Source: Sorangium cellulosum (GTDB lineage Bacteria; Myxococcota_A; Polyangia; Polyangiales; Polyangiaceae). Taken from it: a stretch of 33,720 nt of DNA. Every line of letters begins with the position of its first letter. Within the stretch, counting starts at the first letter, position 1. Under the pieces are notes generated by a model that saw nothing but the letters and a program-made list of their open reading frames with translations, was not told the DNA's origin and made no database searches. Where the stretch lies: positions 15,316 to 49,035 of the forward strand of contig NZ_JEMA01000489.1 of assembly GCF_001589285.1 (NCBI RefSeq), in the 5' to 3' direction. Positions 9,570 through 22,333 of the stretch are shown piece by piece. Made by a program: the position numbers and the translations under genes.

Positions 9570-10352
9570 ATGCGCCCGGAGCACGGCTCAATGGGGTTCC
9601 CCAGGCCAGGCAAGGCCCTGCTGGGGATGATGATCGCGATCGGCTGTATCTGGGTGATGTTCACCCTGGGGCTGAACTGGGGAGGCGCCGGGGAAGGGGT
9701 CCTGCAGCCGTTCGTTGGCATCAGCGATCGGGTGCTCCACGGCCAGGTGTGGCGGCTGCTCACGGCGCCGCTCGTCCACAGCCCGAGCGACCCCTGGCAC
9801 TTCGTCACGACGCTCCTCGGCCTGTACTTCCTCGGCACCTCGCTCGAGGAGCGCTGGGGCGCCCGCCGCATGGTCGCGTTCCTGTTCGGCTCCGCGGCCT
9901 TCGCGTTCGCGCTCCAGGTGGCGATCGGCGCGCTGTTCCCGAAGGTGGCGCAGTCCGTGTTTTACGGCGGGCTCGGCATGATCGAGGCGGTCGCCGTCGC
10001 GTGGGCGCTCGCGCACCGCCACGCCACGGTCCGCCTCTTCTTCGTCCTCCCCGTGACGGGCACCATGCTGCTCGTCTTCATCTTCGCCATCTCGGTGCTC
10101 AACGTCATCGCGATGCGCGCGCCCCCCGAGGGCTTGATCACGCCGTTCGGCGGCATGCTCGCGGGCTATCTGTTCGGTGACTACTCTCCGCTGCGCCGCT
10201 TCTACCTCCGGATGCGCTTCCGCCAGCTCCAGGCACAGTCCGCCGCGCTCCGCCGCGTCCCCGCGGCGCGCGGCCGTTCCGGCGGCGTTCCGCTCCGGGT
10301 GATCCCCGGCGGTCAGAAAGACCCGCCGAAGGACAAGCGCTACCTGAACTGA
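9570..10352 (+). CDS. Rhomboid-family membrane protein lacking catalytic residues
   Basis: A 260-residue inner membrane protein with about six hydrophobic segments and a basic C-terminal tail. It resembles rhomboid proteases: WRLLTAPLVHSPSDPWHF and LGLYFLGTSLEERWG match the region around the conserved His/Asn and the first loop. FYGGLGMIEAV (residues 131-141) matches the GxSG segment and ITPFGGMLAGYLFG the second catalytic His segment. The Ser position is Gly136 and the His position is Pro192, so it should not cleave peptides. Rhomboid pseudoproteases are known in eukaryotes (iRhoms, derlins), where they bind membrane clients; such a role here is inference. The ATG at 9570 is preferred to GTG at 9561 because that GTG lies inside the ribosome site AGGTGG (9559-9564). 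Confidence 0.7.
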   Translation: MRPEHGSMGFPRPGKALLGMMIAIGCIWVMFTLGLNWGGAGEGVLQPFVGISDRVLHGQVWRLLTAPLVHSPSDPWHFVTTLLGLYFLGTSLEERWGARRMVAFLFGSAAFAFALQVAIGALFPKVAQSVFYGGLGMIEAVAVAWALAHRHATVRLFFVLPVTGTMLLVFIFAISVLNVIAMRAPPEGLITPFGGMLAGYLFGDYSPLRRFYLRMRFRQLQAQSAALRRVPAARGRSGGVPLRVIPGGQKDPPKDKRYLN

Positions 10353-10372
10353 GCCTGAGCTGAGTCGCAGCA

Positions 10373-10391
10373 GCGCGCCCCTCTGGCGCGC
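10373..10391. terminator. Bidirectional terminator hairpin
   Basis: GCGCGCC (10373-10379) and GGCGCGC (10385-10391) form a perfect 7-bp stem with a 5-base loop. It lies in the 52-base gap between the convergent rhomboid-like gene and the lipoprotein gene. Confidence 0.5.
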
Positions 10392-10404
10392 CCGCAGGCG
10401 TTCA

Positions 10405-10725
10405 TCACGGTGCGCTGCACCGGCGGAGCTCCTCGAGCGTCTTCGCGCGCGCGAGGCAGTCGATCTCGCCCGGGTCCACCTCGCTCCCGGCGAGCTCCCG
10501 CTTGCAGTCCGACGTCCATTCCGACGAGAGCCGCTCGCCCTCGCTCGCGAGCACCACCGAGGCTTTCCCTGAGACCTGCGGCCCCGTGGGCCCGACCCGC
10601 TTCGCCTCCGCGGCCCAGGCGGCGCGCATGGCCTCGCCGACCCTGCGGCAGTCGTCCTCGGACATTGTCTTCTTGCACCCGGCGCCGAGGAGCGCGCCCG
10701 CGACAACGAGGAGGGCCACGACCAC
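10405..10725 (-). CDS. Small lipoprotein of unknown function
   Basis: The reading frame carries a hydrophobic stretch ending in a lipobox, LLGAGC, followed by KK. The mature part is about 90 residues with three further Cys (DDC, SDC, IDC) plus one near the end (RRC), suggesting two disulfides. I do not recognise the family. The start is uncertain. The frame is open to a GTG at 10842, which would give an Arg-rich N-region, but codons above about 10740 look non-coding and contain a large hairpin. I therefore prefer GTG 10725, although this leaves a signal peptide with no basic residue. It follows rpoD on the same strand. Confidence 0.55.
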   Translation of the reverse strand: MVVALLVVAGALLGAGCKKTMSEDDCRRVGEAMRAAWAAEAKRVGPTGPQVSGKASVVLASEGERLSSEWTSDCKRELAGSEVDPGEIDCLARAKTLEELRRCSAP

Positions 10726-10747
10726 GGCGTGCTGCTCGGCGAGCGAG

Positions 10748-10785
10748 CCCCTCCCCGCGCGAGCGCGCGGCCCGCAGGGGAGAGG
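10748..10785 (-). terminator. Large hairpin downstream of rpoD
   Basis: The inner stem is CCGCGC (10755-10760) with GCGCGG (10765-10770) around a 4-base loop. An outer stem pairs 10748-10754 with 10779-10785 (seven pairs, one G-T), leaving an 8-base bulge. It starts about 60 bases after the rpoD stop on the minus strand, which suits an rpoD terminator. Confidence 0.5.
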
Positions 10786-10845
10786 ACGGCAGCGCGGCCT
10801 GCGCGCAGGGGCTGCCTTCGGTCGCCGAGCAGGACAGCCCACGGG

Positions 10846-12765
<1,920 letters not shown>

Positions 12766-12883
12766 TACCTCATGCTCCACTTACGGCGATCAGCTCGCCG
12801 CGACCGACAAGACACCAAATGATTCCGACAAACTGTAGGGATCACGCACGTCGGGGCGCCACGCCGGGGCGACCCGGAACGCA

Positions 12884-14833
12884 TCAAGGAAGACCGAGCC
12901 CCCCCGCTCTCCGCTGGAATAGCTCACGCAGCAAAGCGTTTTCAGCATCGGCGTCCACCGTGCTCTTCTGAAGCTGGCTCATCACGGCGGCCTTCTGTCG
13001 CGCCAGGGCTTGCCTGCTCAACTTTTTTGAGTTCTCCAAGAGCGTCGCCTTGGCCGTTGAGGCCGCTTCGAAGACAGGCGAGACCAGCCGTCCAGCCGCG
13101 AATGAATGGATCGGAGCCGGGACTTGCGCAAGAAATTCGCTGGCGGCAAGTCCCATTTCAAATGTGAAATTTTGACGCGCTGTGACAATTGCAAGAGCGA
13201 CGTCGCCTTCCAGGCACTCCAGCGCGGCCTGCACCTCGTCGTCGGCCAGGAGCTCGGGGAAATCGAGGATCGACCCCAGGATCTCGAGGCTGATCTCCTG
13301 GATCTGCGCGCGCGACCGGGCGTTCTCCCACGTCTCGGTCGACTGTCCGGAGGGGGTCACCTCGCGGGAGGGCTGGCTTCGCGGTCGGGAGAGCGACTCC
13401 TCGACGACGCGCTCGAGCTGCCGGAGGTCGTCGGGCGAGCGACCGCCGATCACGAGCTTCGAGGAAACGCGGTCGGCGTAGAGCTTCGCCATCATCCGGA
13501 GGTTGGGGTCGTCCTCCTCCGAGAGCAGCGCGGTCACGGCGCGCACGCGGGCGAACTGCTCGGGGAGCGACGAACCGCCGAAGCTGTCGCCGTCGAGCGC
13601 CTCGTCGATGAGGTGCTCGAGCAGGCCGCGCGCTCCCTTGAGGATGCGCGCGACCGCATCGGGGCCGTGCTTGCGCGCGAGGTCGTCGGGGTCGATGCCG
13701 GCGGGCAGCACGGCGACGCGGGCGCTGAGGCCCGCCTCGCGGCAGGGGGCGCGCGCCGCGCGCGTGGCCTTCTTGCCGGCCGCGTCGCCGTCGAAGAGCA
13801 GGACGACCGCAGGCGCGAAGCGCTTGATGAGCTTCGCCTGTGCGGGCGTGAACGCGGTGCCGAGCGGCGCGATCGCGTGACCGATGCCGCGCGCGTGCAG
13901 CGCGACGACGTCGAAGTTGCCCTCCACGAGGATCGCCTCGCCGTGCTGCCGGATCGCCTGGCGCGCCTGGTACAGGCCGAAGAGGTGCTCGCCCTTCGTG
14001 TAGATCGGCGACTCGGGGCTGTTGATGTACTTCGCCGGCGCGCCGTCGGCCTGCGGCGCAGGGCCGGTGAGGCCGAGCGACGAGAGCTCCGCGGGGCTCG
14101 GGTCCGGCAGCGCGCGCCCGCTGAACGCGATCACGCGGCCCATCACGTCCGTCACGGCGAACATGAGCCGGTGCCGGAAGCGGTCGTAATGGCCGCTTCC
14201 CGACGAGCGCGGCACAAGGAGCCCGACGCGCTCGCCGAGGACCGGGGAGACGCCCTGCTGTCGCAGGAAGTTGGCGAGCCCGTCCCAGCCGAACGGGGCG
14301 TATCCGATCCGGAACGCCTGGAGGGCGTCGGAGATCGGGTCGACGGATCCCTCGCCGTCGCGGAGGGGCAGACCGCGACGCTGGAGCTCCTCGTGGGCGT
14401 AGCGCGCGAGCGGGTGCGCGCTGGTGCCGGGACCGCCGCGGAGGCTGTGCTCGAAGAACGTCGCGGCGAGGTGGTTGACGGCGTAGAGGTCGTCCTTCGA
14501 CTTGCGCGCCGCGTGCGCTTCGCGCCGCTCGGCCTCGGTCATCGCGTCCGCCACCTCGATGCCGGCGCGCTCGGCGAGCGCGCGCACCGCCTCAGCGAAC
14601 GTCCGACCTTCGAGCTTCATCACGAAGTCGATGGCGCTGCCGGTCTCCTTGCAGCCGAAGCAGTGATAGAACCCGCGGTTCGGGTTCACGTGGAAGCTCG
14701 GCGTCTTTTCCTTGTGGAAGGGGCAGAGCCCGGTGAAGGAGTGCCCGCGGCGCGTGAGGCGTACGCTTTCGCCGATGAGCGCTACGAGATCCGTGCGCTC
14801 TTTCACGAGCGCGATCGTCTCCGGAGAGATCAT
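12884..14833 (-). CDS. dnaG: DNA primase
   Basis: Synthesises RNA primers at the replication fork. The 649-residue protein has an N-terminal CHC2 zinc-binding domain with Cys37, His40, Cys58 and Cys61 (CPFHKEKTPSFHVN...YHCFGC). The catalytic core and TOPRIM fold follow (VEGNFDVVALHARG and VVLLFDGDAAGKKATRAA). The C-terminal helicase-binding region is divergent, as usual. AAGG lies six bases before the ATG, and a strong hairpin ends about 12 bases before it. The gene precedes rpoD on the same strand, so the two are probably co-transcribed. Confidence 0.97.
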   Translation of the reverse strand: MISPETIALVKERTDLVALIGESVRLTRRGHSFTGLCPFHKEKTPSFHVNPNRGFYHCFGCKETGSAIDFVMKLEGRTFAEAVRALAERAGIEVADAMTEAERREAHAARKSKDDLYAVNHLAATFFEHSLRGGPGTSAHPLARYAHEELQRRGLPLRDGEGSVDPISDALQAFRIGYAPFGWDGLANFLRQQGVSPVLGERVGLLVPRSSGSGHYDRFRHRLMFAVTDVMGRVIAFSGRALPDPSPAELSSLGLTGPAPQADGAPAKYINSPESPIYTKGEHLFGLYQARQAIRQHGEAILVEGNFDVVALHARGIGHAIAPLGTAFTPAQAKLIKRFAPAVVLLFDGDAAGKKATRAARAPCREAGLSARVAVLPAGIDPDDLARKHGPDAVARILKGARGLLEHLIDEALDGDSFGGSSLPEQFARVRAVTALLSEEDDPNLRMMAKLYADRVSSKLVIGGRSPDDLRQLERVVEESLSRPRSQPSREVTPSGQSTETWENARSRAQIQEISLEILGSILDFPELLADDEVQAALECLEGDVALAIVTARQNFTFEMGLAASEFLAQVPAPIHSFAAGRLVSPVFEAASTAKATLLENSKKLSRQALARQKAAVMSQLQKSTVDADAENALLRELFQRRAGGLGLP

Positions 14834-14845
14834 GGGCTGCCTTGA

Positions 14846-14867
14846 GGGCCCCGTGTGCGCGGGGCCC
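14846..14867 (-). promoter_or_regulatory. Strong hairpin in the dnaG leader
   Basis: GGGCCCCG (14846-14853) and CGGGGCCC (14860-14867) form a perfect 8-bp stem with a 6-base loop. On the minus strand it ends 12 bases before the dnaG ATG, just before the AAGG ribosome site. It could be an attenuator between atpC and dnaG or could limit dnaG translation. No T-run follows on the minus strand. Confidence 0.45.
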
Positions 14868-15032
14868 GCAGATCGTCACGGGTGAACCCGAATGGCGTGG
14901 CAGTGTTCGCGCCAGCGCCTGGGCGGTGCGGGCAGCTCGCGAAGCGGGAAATTCCCCAGGCCTCCGCGGCCAGCGTGAACAACAGTGTCCTGTGCGGCGG
15001 CCGCACGCGCAAGGCGGTTGCCGCCAGGTATG

Positions 15033-15590
15033 TCACTTCGGATCGGGGAACGGAGACCCGGGCTTCTTGTGATCTGTGAGGCTCTCGTCTGGGTGGGAAG
15101 CCTCGACCATCTCTTCGACAGAGGGCGCTTCGGCGTGGTCGGCGAGGAACCGCGTGTCCTCGCGGACCATGGGCGGCGGCGGATCACCGATGAGCTCGAG
15201 CTCGGTGGCGAGCCACTGCTCCTCTTCGATGAGCTCGCGGCGGCGCGGATCGGTCAGGTCGCCCTGCCAGTGGTCGAGCTCAGCGTCGACTTCCTTGAGC
15301 CGGAGGCGCACCCTCACGACGTCGACCTCGTCCTTCTTCGCGAAGCGCTCGGTGAGCAGCAACGCTGTGTCGTTGGCGACCTCGACGAAGCCGTGATGGA
15401 CGGCCAAGCGGTGCTCCTGGCCGTTCTGGTGGTAGGTCACGAGGCCGGTCCGGAGGGCGGCGAGCAGGGGGAGGTGCCCCGGCAGCACGCCGAACTCGCC
15501 GGCGACGCTCGGCGCGGTCACGTCCGTGACCTGCTCGCGCAGCGCGACGCCGGTCGGCGTCACGATCTCGAGGAGGATTGTGTCGGCCAT
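15033..15590 (-). CDS. atpC: ATP synthase F1 epsilon subunit
   Basis: The rotor-stalk subunit that links F1 to Fo and can inhibit ATP hydrolysis. The N-terminal beta-sandwich is typical: LEIVTPTGVALREQVTDVTA, GEFGVLPGHLPLLAALRTG and the HHGFVEVAND strand. Helices follow from about residue 88. At 185 residues it is about 45-50 longer than usual, because of an acidic, Pro-containing tail (from about residue 138) unlike known epsilon tails. The ATG lies 7 bases after the atpD stop without a clear ribosome site, so translational coupling is likely. Confidence 0.92.
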   Translation of the reverse strand: MADTILLEIVTPTGVALREQVTDVTAPSVAGEFGVLPGHLPLLAALRTGLVTYHQNGQEHRLAVHHGFVEVANDTALLLTERFAKKDEVDVVRVRLRLKEVDAELDHWQGDLTDPRRRELIEEEQWLATELELIGDPPPPMVREDTRFLADHAEAPSVEEMVEASHPDESLTDHKKPGSPFPDPK

Positions 15591-15597
15591 GGCTGCG

Positions 15598-17999
<2,402 letters not shown>

Positions 18000-18007
18000 C
18001 GTTCGTC

Positions 18008-19684
18008 CTAGGCCTGAGGTGGGGGCGCCCCGTCGTGGGGCGCGGCCGCGGTTGCGCGCGGGGCGGCGGCGGTCGTCGCGCGAAGCCGTACCACGCGCAC
18101 GCCGACCTTGCGGAGCACAGCTTCACGGCGGGTTTGTGCCACCCGCGTGCGGATGAGCACGGCCTCTGCCGCGATCGGCGCGAGCTCCTGGAAGGCCTTG
18201 TCGGCCGGCGTGAGCGCCCGCTGCTCCTCGTCTCCGTCGCTCTCCGGCGATCGCGGCGCCTCCCAGGGAGGGCTGAGCCCCGGCTCGAGATCGGGGAGCG
18301 TCCACATCACCTGCACGGCCTTCCGCGAGAGCCGCCGCACCGCCTCCGAGAGCCGGCCGAGCTGCGCGTCAGCGGGGGGCGGCGCGAGGACGTAGACCAT
18401 GCTCGCCCGCGGCTTGGTGCGCGCGACGTGCAGGAGCGACTCCGCGATCGTCACGGCCGGATCGCGCCGATCCGTCTCGGATCGCGCGGGCGATTCGATG
18501 CCATAGCTGGCGAGGTAGCGGCGCAGGGTGCGCTCGCGCTGCGAGCGCCCGAGCGGCGCCGGCGCCGAGAACGGCGCGCGCGACCGCATCGAATCGGCGC
18601 GGGCAGCCAGGCGGTCGAGATCGCCGCGACGCAGGTCGTCGAGGCCGCGCGCGTCGAGCGGCCTGAGGTGCTCGAGGACGCGCGCCGCTACGTCCGCCTC
18701 GTCGAGCTCGCTCCGATCCGCGTCATACGTGCCGCACCCGACCATGAGCGCGTGCGCGATCTTCTGGCCGTGCCCAGGGCCGTGGTCCGGCGAGATCGTC
18801 ACGCGCGGGCCAGGCGCCAGGATGATGAGCCCGACGCGATCGCCGCGCCCGAGGTGCCTCGTGGCGATGGCCGAGGCCTCGTCGATCATGAGGTCGAGCG
18901 GGGCGCGGCCGAGCGGGCCCGCCCAGAGGTCCACGGCCGCGTCGACCAGGATCCAGACCACGTCGCGCTCCTCGCGCTCGAACTCCCTCACGAGCAGCGT
19001 GCCCCGGCGCGCGCTCGCCTTCCACGCGATCTTCCGGAACGGATCCCCCGGCTGGTGCTCTCGCAGCTCGCGCAGATCATCTCCCTCGCCGCGCACGCGG
19101 CCGGGCCTGCCCGAGGCCGCGAGGATGTGGCTCCGCCCTCCGCGCGGCTGCGTCAGGTACGCCATGAAGGGCCGCGGGAGCACCTCGATCCCGTACGGGT
19201 TCGCGAAGGTGAGCGGCACCTCGAAGAGGCCCGGGGCGCCGTGCACCTCGAGCGCGAGCCCGTGGAGCCCGTGCTGGCCGACGCGCGGCGTCCTCACGAC
19301 GACCTTCACCTTGAGCCGCCCCGAGGCGGAGACCTCCCCGCGGTTCGGCTCGATGCGCACGTCGAGCTGCGACGAGGCGATCGCGCGCAGCTTCACGTAG
19401 CGCGCCGCGAGCGTGTCGCGGTTCCGCACCTCCGCCTCGATCTCCACGGTGCCTCCCCGCGCGGACCGGAGGACCCGCTTCGAGCCGCCCCAGAGCATCT
19501 CGAACCCGGCCGCGCGGATGCGCGCCACCGACACCAGCGTCACGCCGCGGGCGAGCGCGATCGCGACCAGGATCGCCCCGCCCCAGCCGACGATCGCCGG
19601 CTCCCGCGCGATGAGCCCGGCGCCCATGACCGCGACGCCGGCGATGGCCAGGTGGGCGGCGGTGCGCGTGGGGTAGAGCTGCAT
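18008..19684 (-). CDS. DUF58 domain protein (MoxR-associated)
   Basis: A 558-residue membrane-anchored protein. Two hydrophobic segments lie at residues 10-45, then a beta-rich region, then the DUF58 signature LREHQPGDPFRKIAWKASAR near residue 210. A von Willebrand A-like fold follows, with VWILVDAAVDLWAG in place of a canonical MIDAS DxSxS (here DAAVD), so metal binding may be weak. The C-terminal 50 residues are Ala/Pro-rich. DUF58 proteins nearly always neighbour MoxR ATPases, which are thought to act as chaperones for vWA-type or envelope proteins. Here the MoxR gene ends 7 bases upstream. The exact function is unknown. Confidence 0.88.
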   Translation of the reverse strand: MQLYPTRTAAHLAIAGVAVMGAGLIAREPAIVGWGGAILVAIALARGVTLVSVARIRAAGFEMLWGGSKRVLRSARGGTVEIEAEVRNRDTLAARYVKLRAIASSQLDVRIEPNRGEVSASGRLKVKVVVRTPRVGQHGLHGLALEVHGAPGLFEVPLTFANPYGIEVLPRPFMAYLTQPRGGRSHILAASGRPGRVRGEGDDLRELREHQPGDPFRKIAWKASARRGTLLVREFEREERDVVWILVDAAVDLWAGPLGRAPLDLMIDEASAIATRHLGRGDRVGLIILAPGPRVTISPDHGPGHGQKIAHALMVGCGTYDADRSELDEADVAARVLEHLRPLDARGLDDLRRGDLDRLAARADSMRSRAPFSAPAPLGRSQRERTLRRYLASYGIESPARSETDRRDPAVTIAESLLHVARTKPRASMVYVLAPPPADAQLGRLSEAVRRLSRKAVQVMWTLPDLEPGLSPPWEAPRSPESDGDEEQRALTPADKAFQELAPIAAEAVLIRTRVAQTRREAVLRKVGVRVVRLRATTAAAPRATAAAPHDGAPPPQA

Positions 19685-19691
19685 GGGCGAC

Positions 19692-20669
19692 CTACGCCGG
19701 CCGCGCCGCGCGTCGGTACCCCACGCGCTGGACCGCCTCCTCGATGATCGTGTCGCGCGCCTTCGTGTCCACGTCGGCCTCGGGCACGAGCACCAGGCGG
19801 TGCGCGAGCGTCGCGGGCGCCATGCCGCGCACGTCGTCCGGCGTCACGAACGGGCGCCCGCCGATCACCGCCGCCGCCTTCGCCGCCTGGATGAGCGCGA
19901 GCGTGGCCCGCGGGGACGCGCCGAGCAGGACGCGGGGATGCGTGCGCGTGAACGCCGTGAGGTTCACCGCGTACTCATACAGATCCTCCTCGACGTGGAT
20001 CCGCCGCGCGACGCCCTGCAGCATGAGGAGGTCCTGGACGGCGAGCGTCGCCCGCGCGCGCGGCGGCTCGACGTTGTGCGCGCGGAGCATCGCCACCTCG
20101 TCCTTGTGCTGCGGGTACCCCAGGCTCACCCGGATGAGGAACCTGTCGATCTGCGCCTCCGGCAGCGGGTAGGTCCCCTCGAGATCGATCGGGTTCTGCG
20201 TCGCGAGCACCATGAAGGGCGACGGCAGCTCGAAGCGATCGCCCTCGATCGTCACCTGCCGCTCCTGCATGGCCTCGAGCAGGGCGGACTGGGTCTTCGC
20301 CGGGGCGCGGTTGATCTCGTCGGCGAGCACGAGGTTCGCGAAGATCGGACCGGGGCGCAGCGTGAACGTCCCCTCCTTGGGCGACAGGACGTACGTCCCC
20401 GTGATGTCGGCGGGCAGGAGGTCGGGCGTGAACTGGATCCGCCGCACGGACGCGCCGAGCGCGGCCGCGAACGCCTTGACCAGCGTGGTCTTCGCGACGC
20501 CGGGGACGCCTTCCAGCAGCACGTGCCCCTGCGCGAGCAGGGCGGTGAGCATCAGATCGATCGCGCGCGACGATCCGATGTAAACGCGCGTGATCTCCCG
20601 CCGGACCGCCTCGATCCGCTCCTTGGCAGCGGAGATTTCATCGACGGCGACGGCTTGAACCTGGTTCAT
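19692..20669 (-). CDS. MoxR-family AAA+ ATPase
   Basis: A 325-residue cytoplasmic AAA+ ATPase of the MoxR class. Walker A is GVPGVAKTT (residues 54-62) and Walker B is LVLADE (113-118) in ANLVLADEINRAPAKTQSAL, the MoxR hallmark. Sensor 1 is in VLATQNPIDLEGTYPLPEAQ. MoxR proteins are believed to remodel partner proteins encoded next to them, often vWA or DUF58 proteins. The ATG overlaps the stop of the upstream DUF4350 gene (ATGA), so the two are translationally coupled. Confidence 0.93.
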   Translation of the reverse strand: MNQVQAVAVDEISAAKERIEAVRREITRVYIGSSRAIDLMLTALLAQGHVLLEGVPGVAKTTLVKAFAAALGASVRRIQFTPDLLPADITGTYVLSPKEGTFTLRPGPIFANLVLADEINRAPAKTQSALLEAMQERQVTIEGDRFELPSPFMVLATQNPIDLEGTYPLPEAQIDRFLIRVSLGYPQHKDEVAMLRAHNVEPPRARATLAVQDLLMLQGVARRIHVEEDLYEYAVNLTAFTRTHPRVLLGASPRATLALIQAAKAAAVIGGRPFVTPDDVRGMAPATLAHRLVLVPEADVDTKARDTIIEEAVQRVGYRRAARPA

Positions 20670-22183
20670 CGAGCGCCTTTGTCAGAGGGGGGTGGTGCGA
20701 GCTTCGCGTCTGCCTGCGAGGGCTGCGCCTCCGGCGGCGCCGCCGAGCGGCCTTCGGGCGCGCCGGGGTGAGGCCCCCGCGGCGGCTTCCGGCCGTCGGC
20801 GCCGCAGGCGGTGAGGACCTTCCGCACGACGTCGGCGGCGTGCAAGAGCGCGGGCCTGGACACGTTCGCCGGCTTGCCGGCGACGACGGACGCTTCGACT
20901 CGGTACATGGTGCCCAGGACCTCCTTGAATGCCGAGAGGGCGCGCTCGTCAAGAGATCCCTCTCGGGCCACCAGCCGCGTGACCGCCTCCTGCGCCGGGT
21001 TGGCCTCGAGGCCGAAGCGCACGGACAGGGCCTCGAACAGCGCGCTCTTCAGCTCGAGGAACGCGAGCCCGCGGGGCGACGACGGGGCCGCGAGCACGGC
21101 GAAGCGCCCAGCGGCGCCGCCCTGCGAGACGAGCGGCGTTGGGCGGGCATATCGAGGGAGCGGGCTCCGGTAAGGCCGCGCCGAGGCGCGCGCGGTCCAG
21201 AGCGCGAGGCCGAGGCCGGCGAGCGCTGCCAGGGCGAGGAGAGCGCCGCCGGGCAGGCCGTCCCGGCGGGCGTCATCGACGGCGCTCGCGAGCGCCTTGA
21301 GCTGCTCGTCGAAGTCCTTGCGGAGGGACGTCTCGCCGCCGAACGAGCTCTCCTCATCGAAGCGGTTCGCGACGATGTAGAGCCGACCCCGGCGCGGCTG
21401 AGCCCCGTCCTCGTCGACGAGGTAGCGGGTCAGGCCCGAGGCGAACGCGCGGTTGCCCGGGTACCGGAGCATCATGTTCATAAGCGCGGACGGGTCGCCC
21501 ATCGCGAAGAGCCGGCCCTTGCCGACCTGCCCGGCGACGGCGACGATCACGTCGGGCTCGCTGACGGCGCGGATCCGCAGCACGGGCGAGAGGTTCGGGT
21601 GCCTCAGGCCGGTCGCGTGGTTCGTCACGAGACGCTGCACGTGGCTGACGACGGGGTGCGGGCCGATGGCGTGGCCGCCGACGACGTCGACGACGGGCTC
21701 CGCGATGGCGAGGGCGGGGCGGTTCCGGAGCGCGGCGACCGGCCGGGCTGGCGTCGGGACGCGCTCGATCTGGAACCTTCGGAGCGTGTCGTCGCCGCGG
21801 CCGAAGTCGTCGACGATCGCGAGCCGCCCGCCGGCCTTCATGAACGAGGTGGTGTCGTCAGCGTCGAGCGCCTGCAGCGGATGCAGCACGAGGATCCCGT
21901 CCTCCGGGCCGACCTGGCTCCAGTCGAGCACAGCGACGGCGTGGACCCTGGCAACCCCGAGCTCCGCGCGCGCGATCTCGAGAAACTCCGAGCAACCCTC
22001 CCAGCTCGGGTCGTTGACGTCGAAGGCAGCGGCCGCTGCTCGGGCGGGCGCAAGCAGCGCCATCAGCGCGGCCAGCGCGACCACGAGGGAGCGGCATGTC
22101 GCCCGCCGGCGCACCTGCAGACGTCGATGATCCCAGCGAAATTCGAAGGATGCGTGCGCAGGCCACGCGCCGTGCCGCGTCAT
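20666..22183 (-). CDS. DUF4350 domain protein, membrane-anchored
   Basis: From ATG 22183 it has 505 residues; in-frame ATG 22198 and GTG 22240 are also possible, and none has a strong ribosome site. A signal peptide or anchor lies near residues 30-55 (SLVVALAALMALLAP). The next 250 residues form a DUF4350-like domain (DDTTSFMKAGGRLAIVDDFG, then GKGRLFAMGDPSALMNMML), related to class I glutamine amidotransferase-like folds. A transmembrane segment follows near residue 315, then a cytoplasmic helical part and a Pro/Ala-rich tail. It heads the DUF4350-MoxR-DUF58 set, a recurrent trio probably working at the inner membrane. Its substrate is unknown. Confidence 0.82.
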   Translation of the reverse strand: MTRHGAWPAHASFEFRWDHRRLQVRRRATCRSLVVALAALMALLAPARAAAAAFDVNDPSWEGCSEFLEIARAELGVARVHAVAVLDWSQVGPEDGILVLHPLQALDADDTTSFMKAGGRLAIVDDFGRGDDTLRRFQIERVPTPARPVAALRNRPALAIAEPVVDVVGGHAIGPHPVVSHVQRLVTNHATGLRHPNLSPVLRIRAVSEPDVIVAVAGQVGKGRLFAMGDPSALMNMMLRYPGNRAFASGLTRYLVDEDGAQPRRGRLYIVANRFDEESSFGGETSLRKDFDEQLKALASAVDDARRDGLPGGALLALAALAGLGLALWTARASARPYRSPLPRYARPTPLVSQGGAAGRFAVLAAPSSPRGLAFLELKSALFEALSVRFGLEANPAQEAVTRLVAREGSLDERALSAFKEVLGTMYRVEASVVAGKPANVSRPALLHAADVVRKVLTACGADGRKPPRGPHPGAPEGRSAAPPEAQPSQADAKLAPPPSDKGAR

Positions 22184-22223
22184 GAGCGCCGCGAACATAC
22201 CACCGTCGGCCCGAGCGATAACC

Positions 22224-22251
22224 TTGACCCGCCATCCCACATTGCTAGATT
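22224..22251 (+). promoter_or_regulatory. Sigma-70 promoter for the 60-residue microprotein gene
   Basis: TTGACC (22224-22229) and TAGATT (22246-22251) are spaced 16 bases apart. Transcription would start near 22258, giving a leader of about 75 bases before the ATG at 22334. Confidence 0.6.
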
Positions 22252-22333
22252 CGCTTCTAAGAGCGGGGTGCTTTCTCCCAGACCTCGTTCCACCAATTCA
22301 GCCGAGCACTCTACGAGGTGGAGGGGTTAGTCG

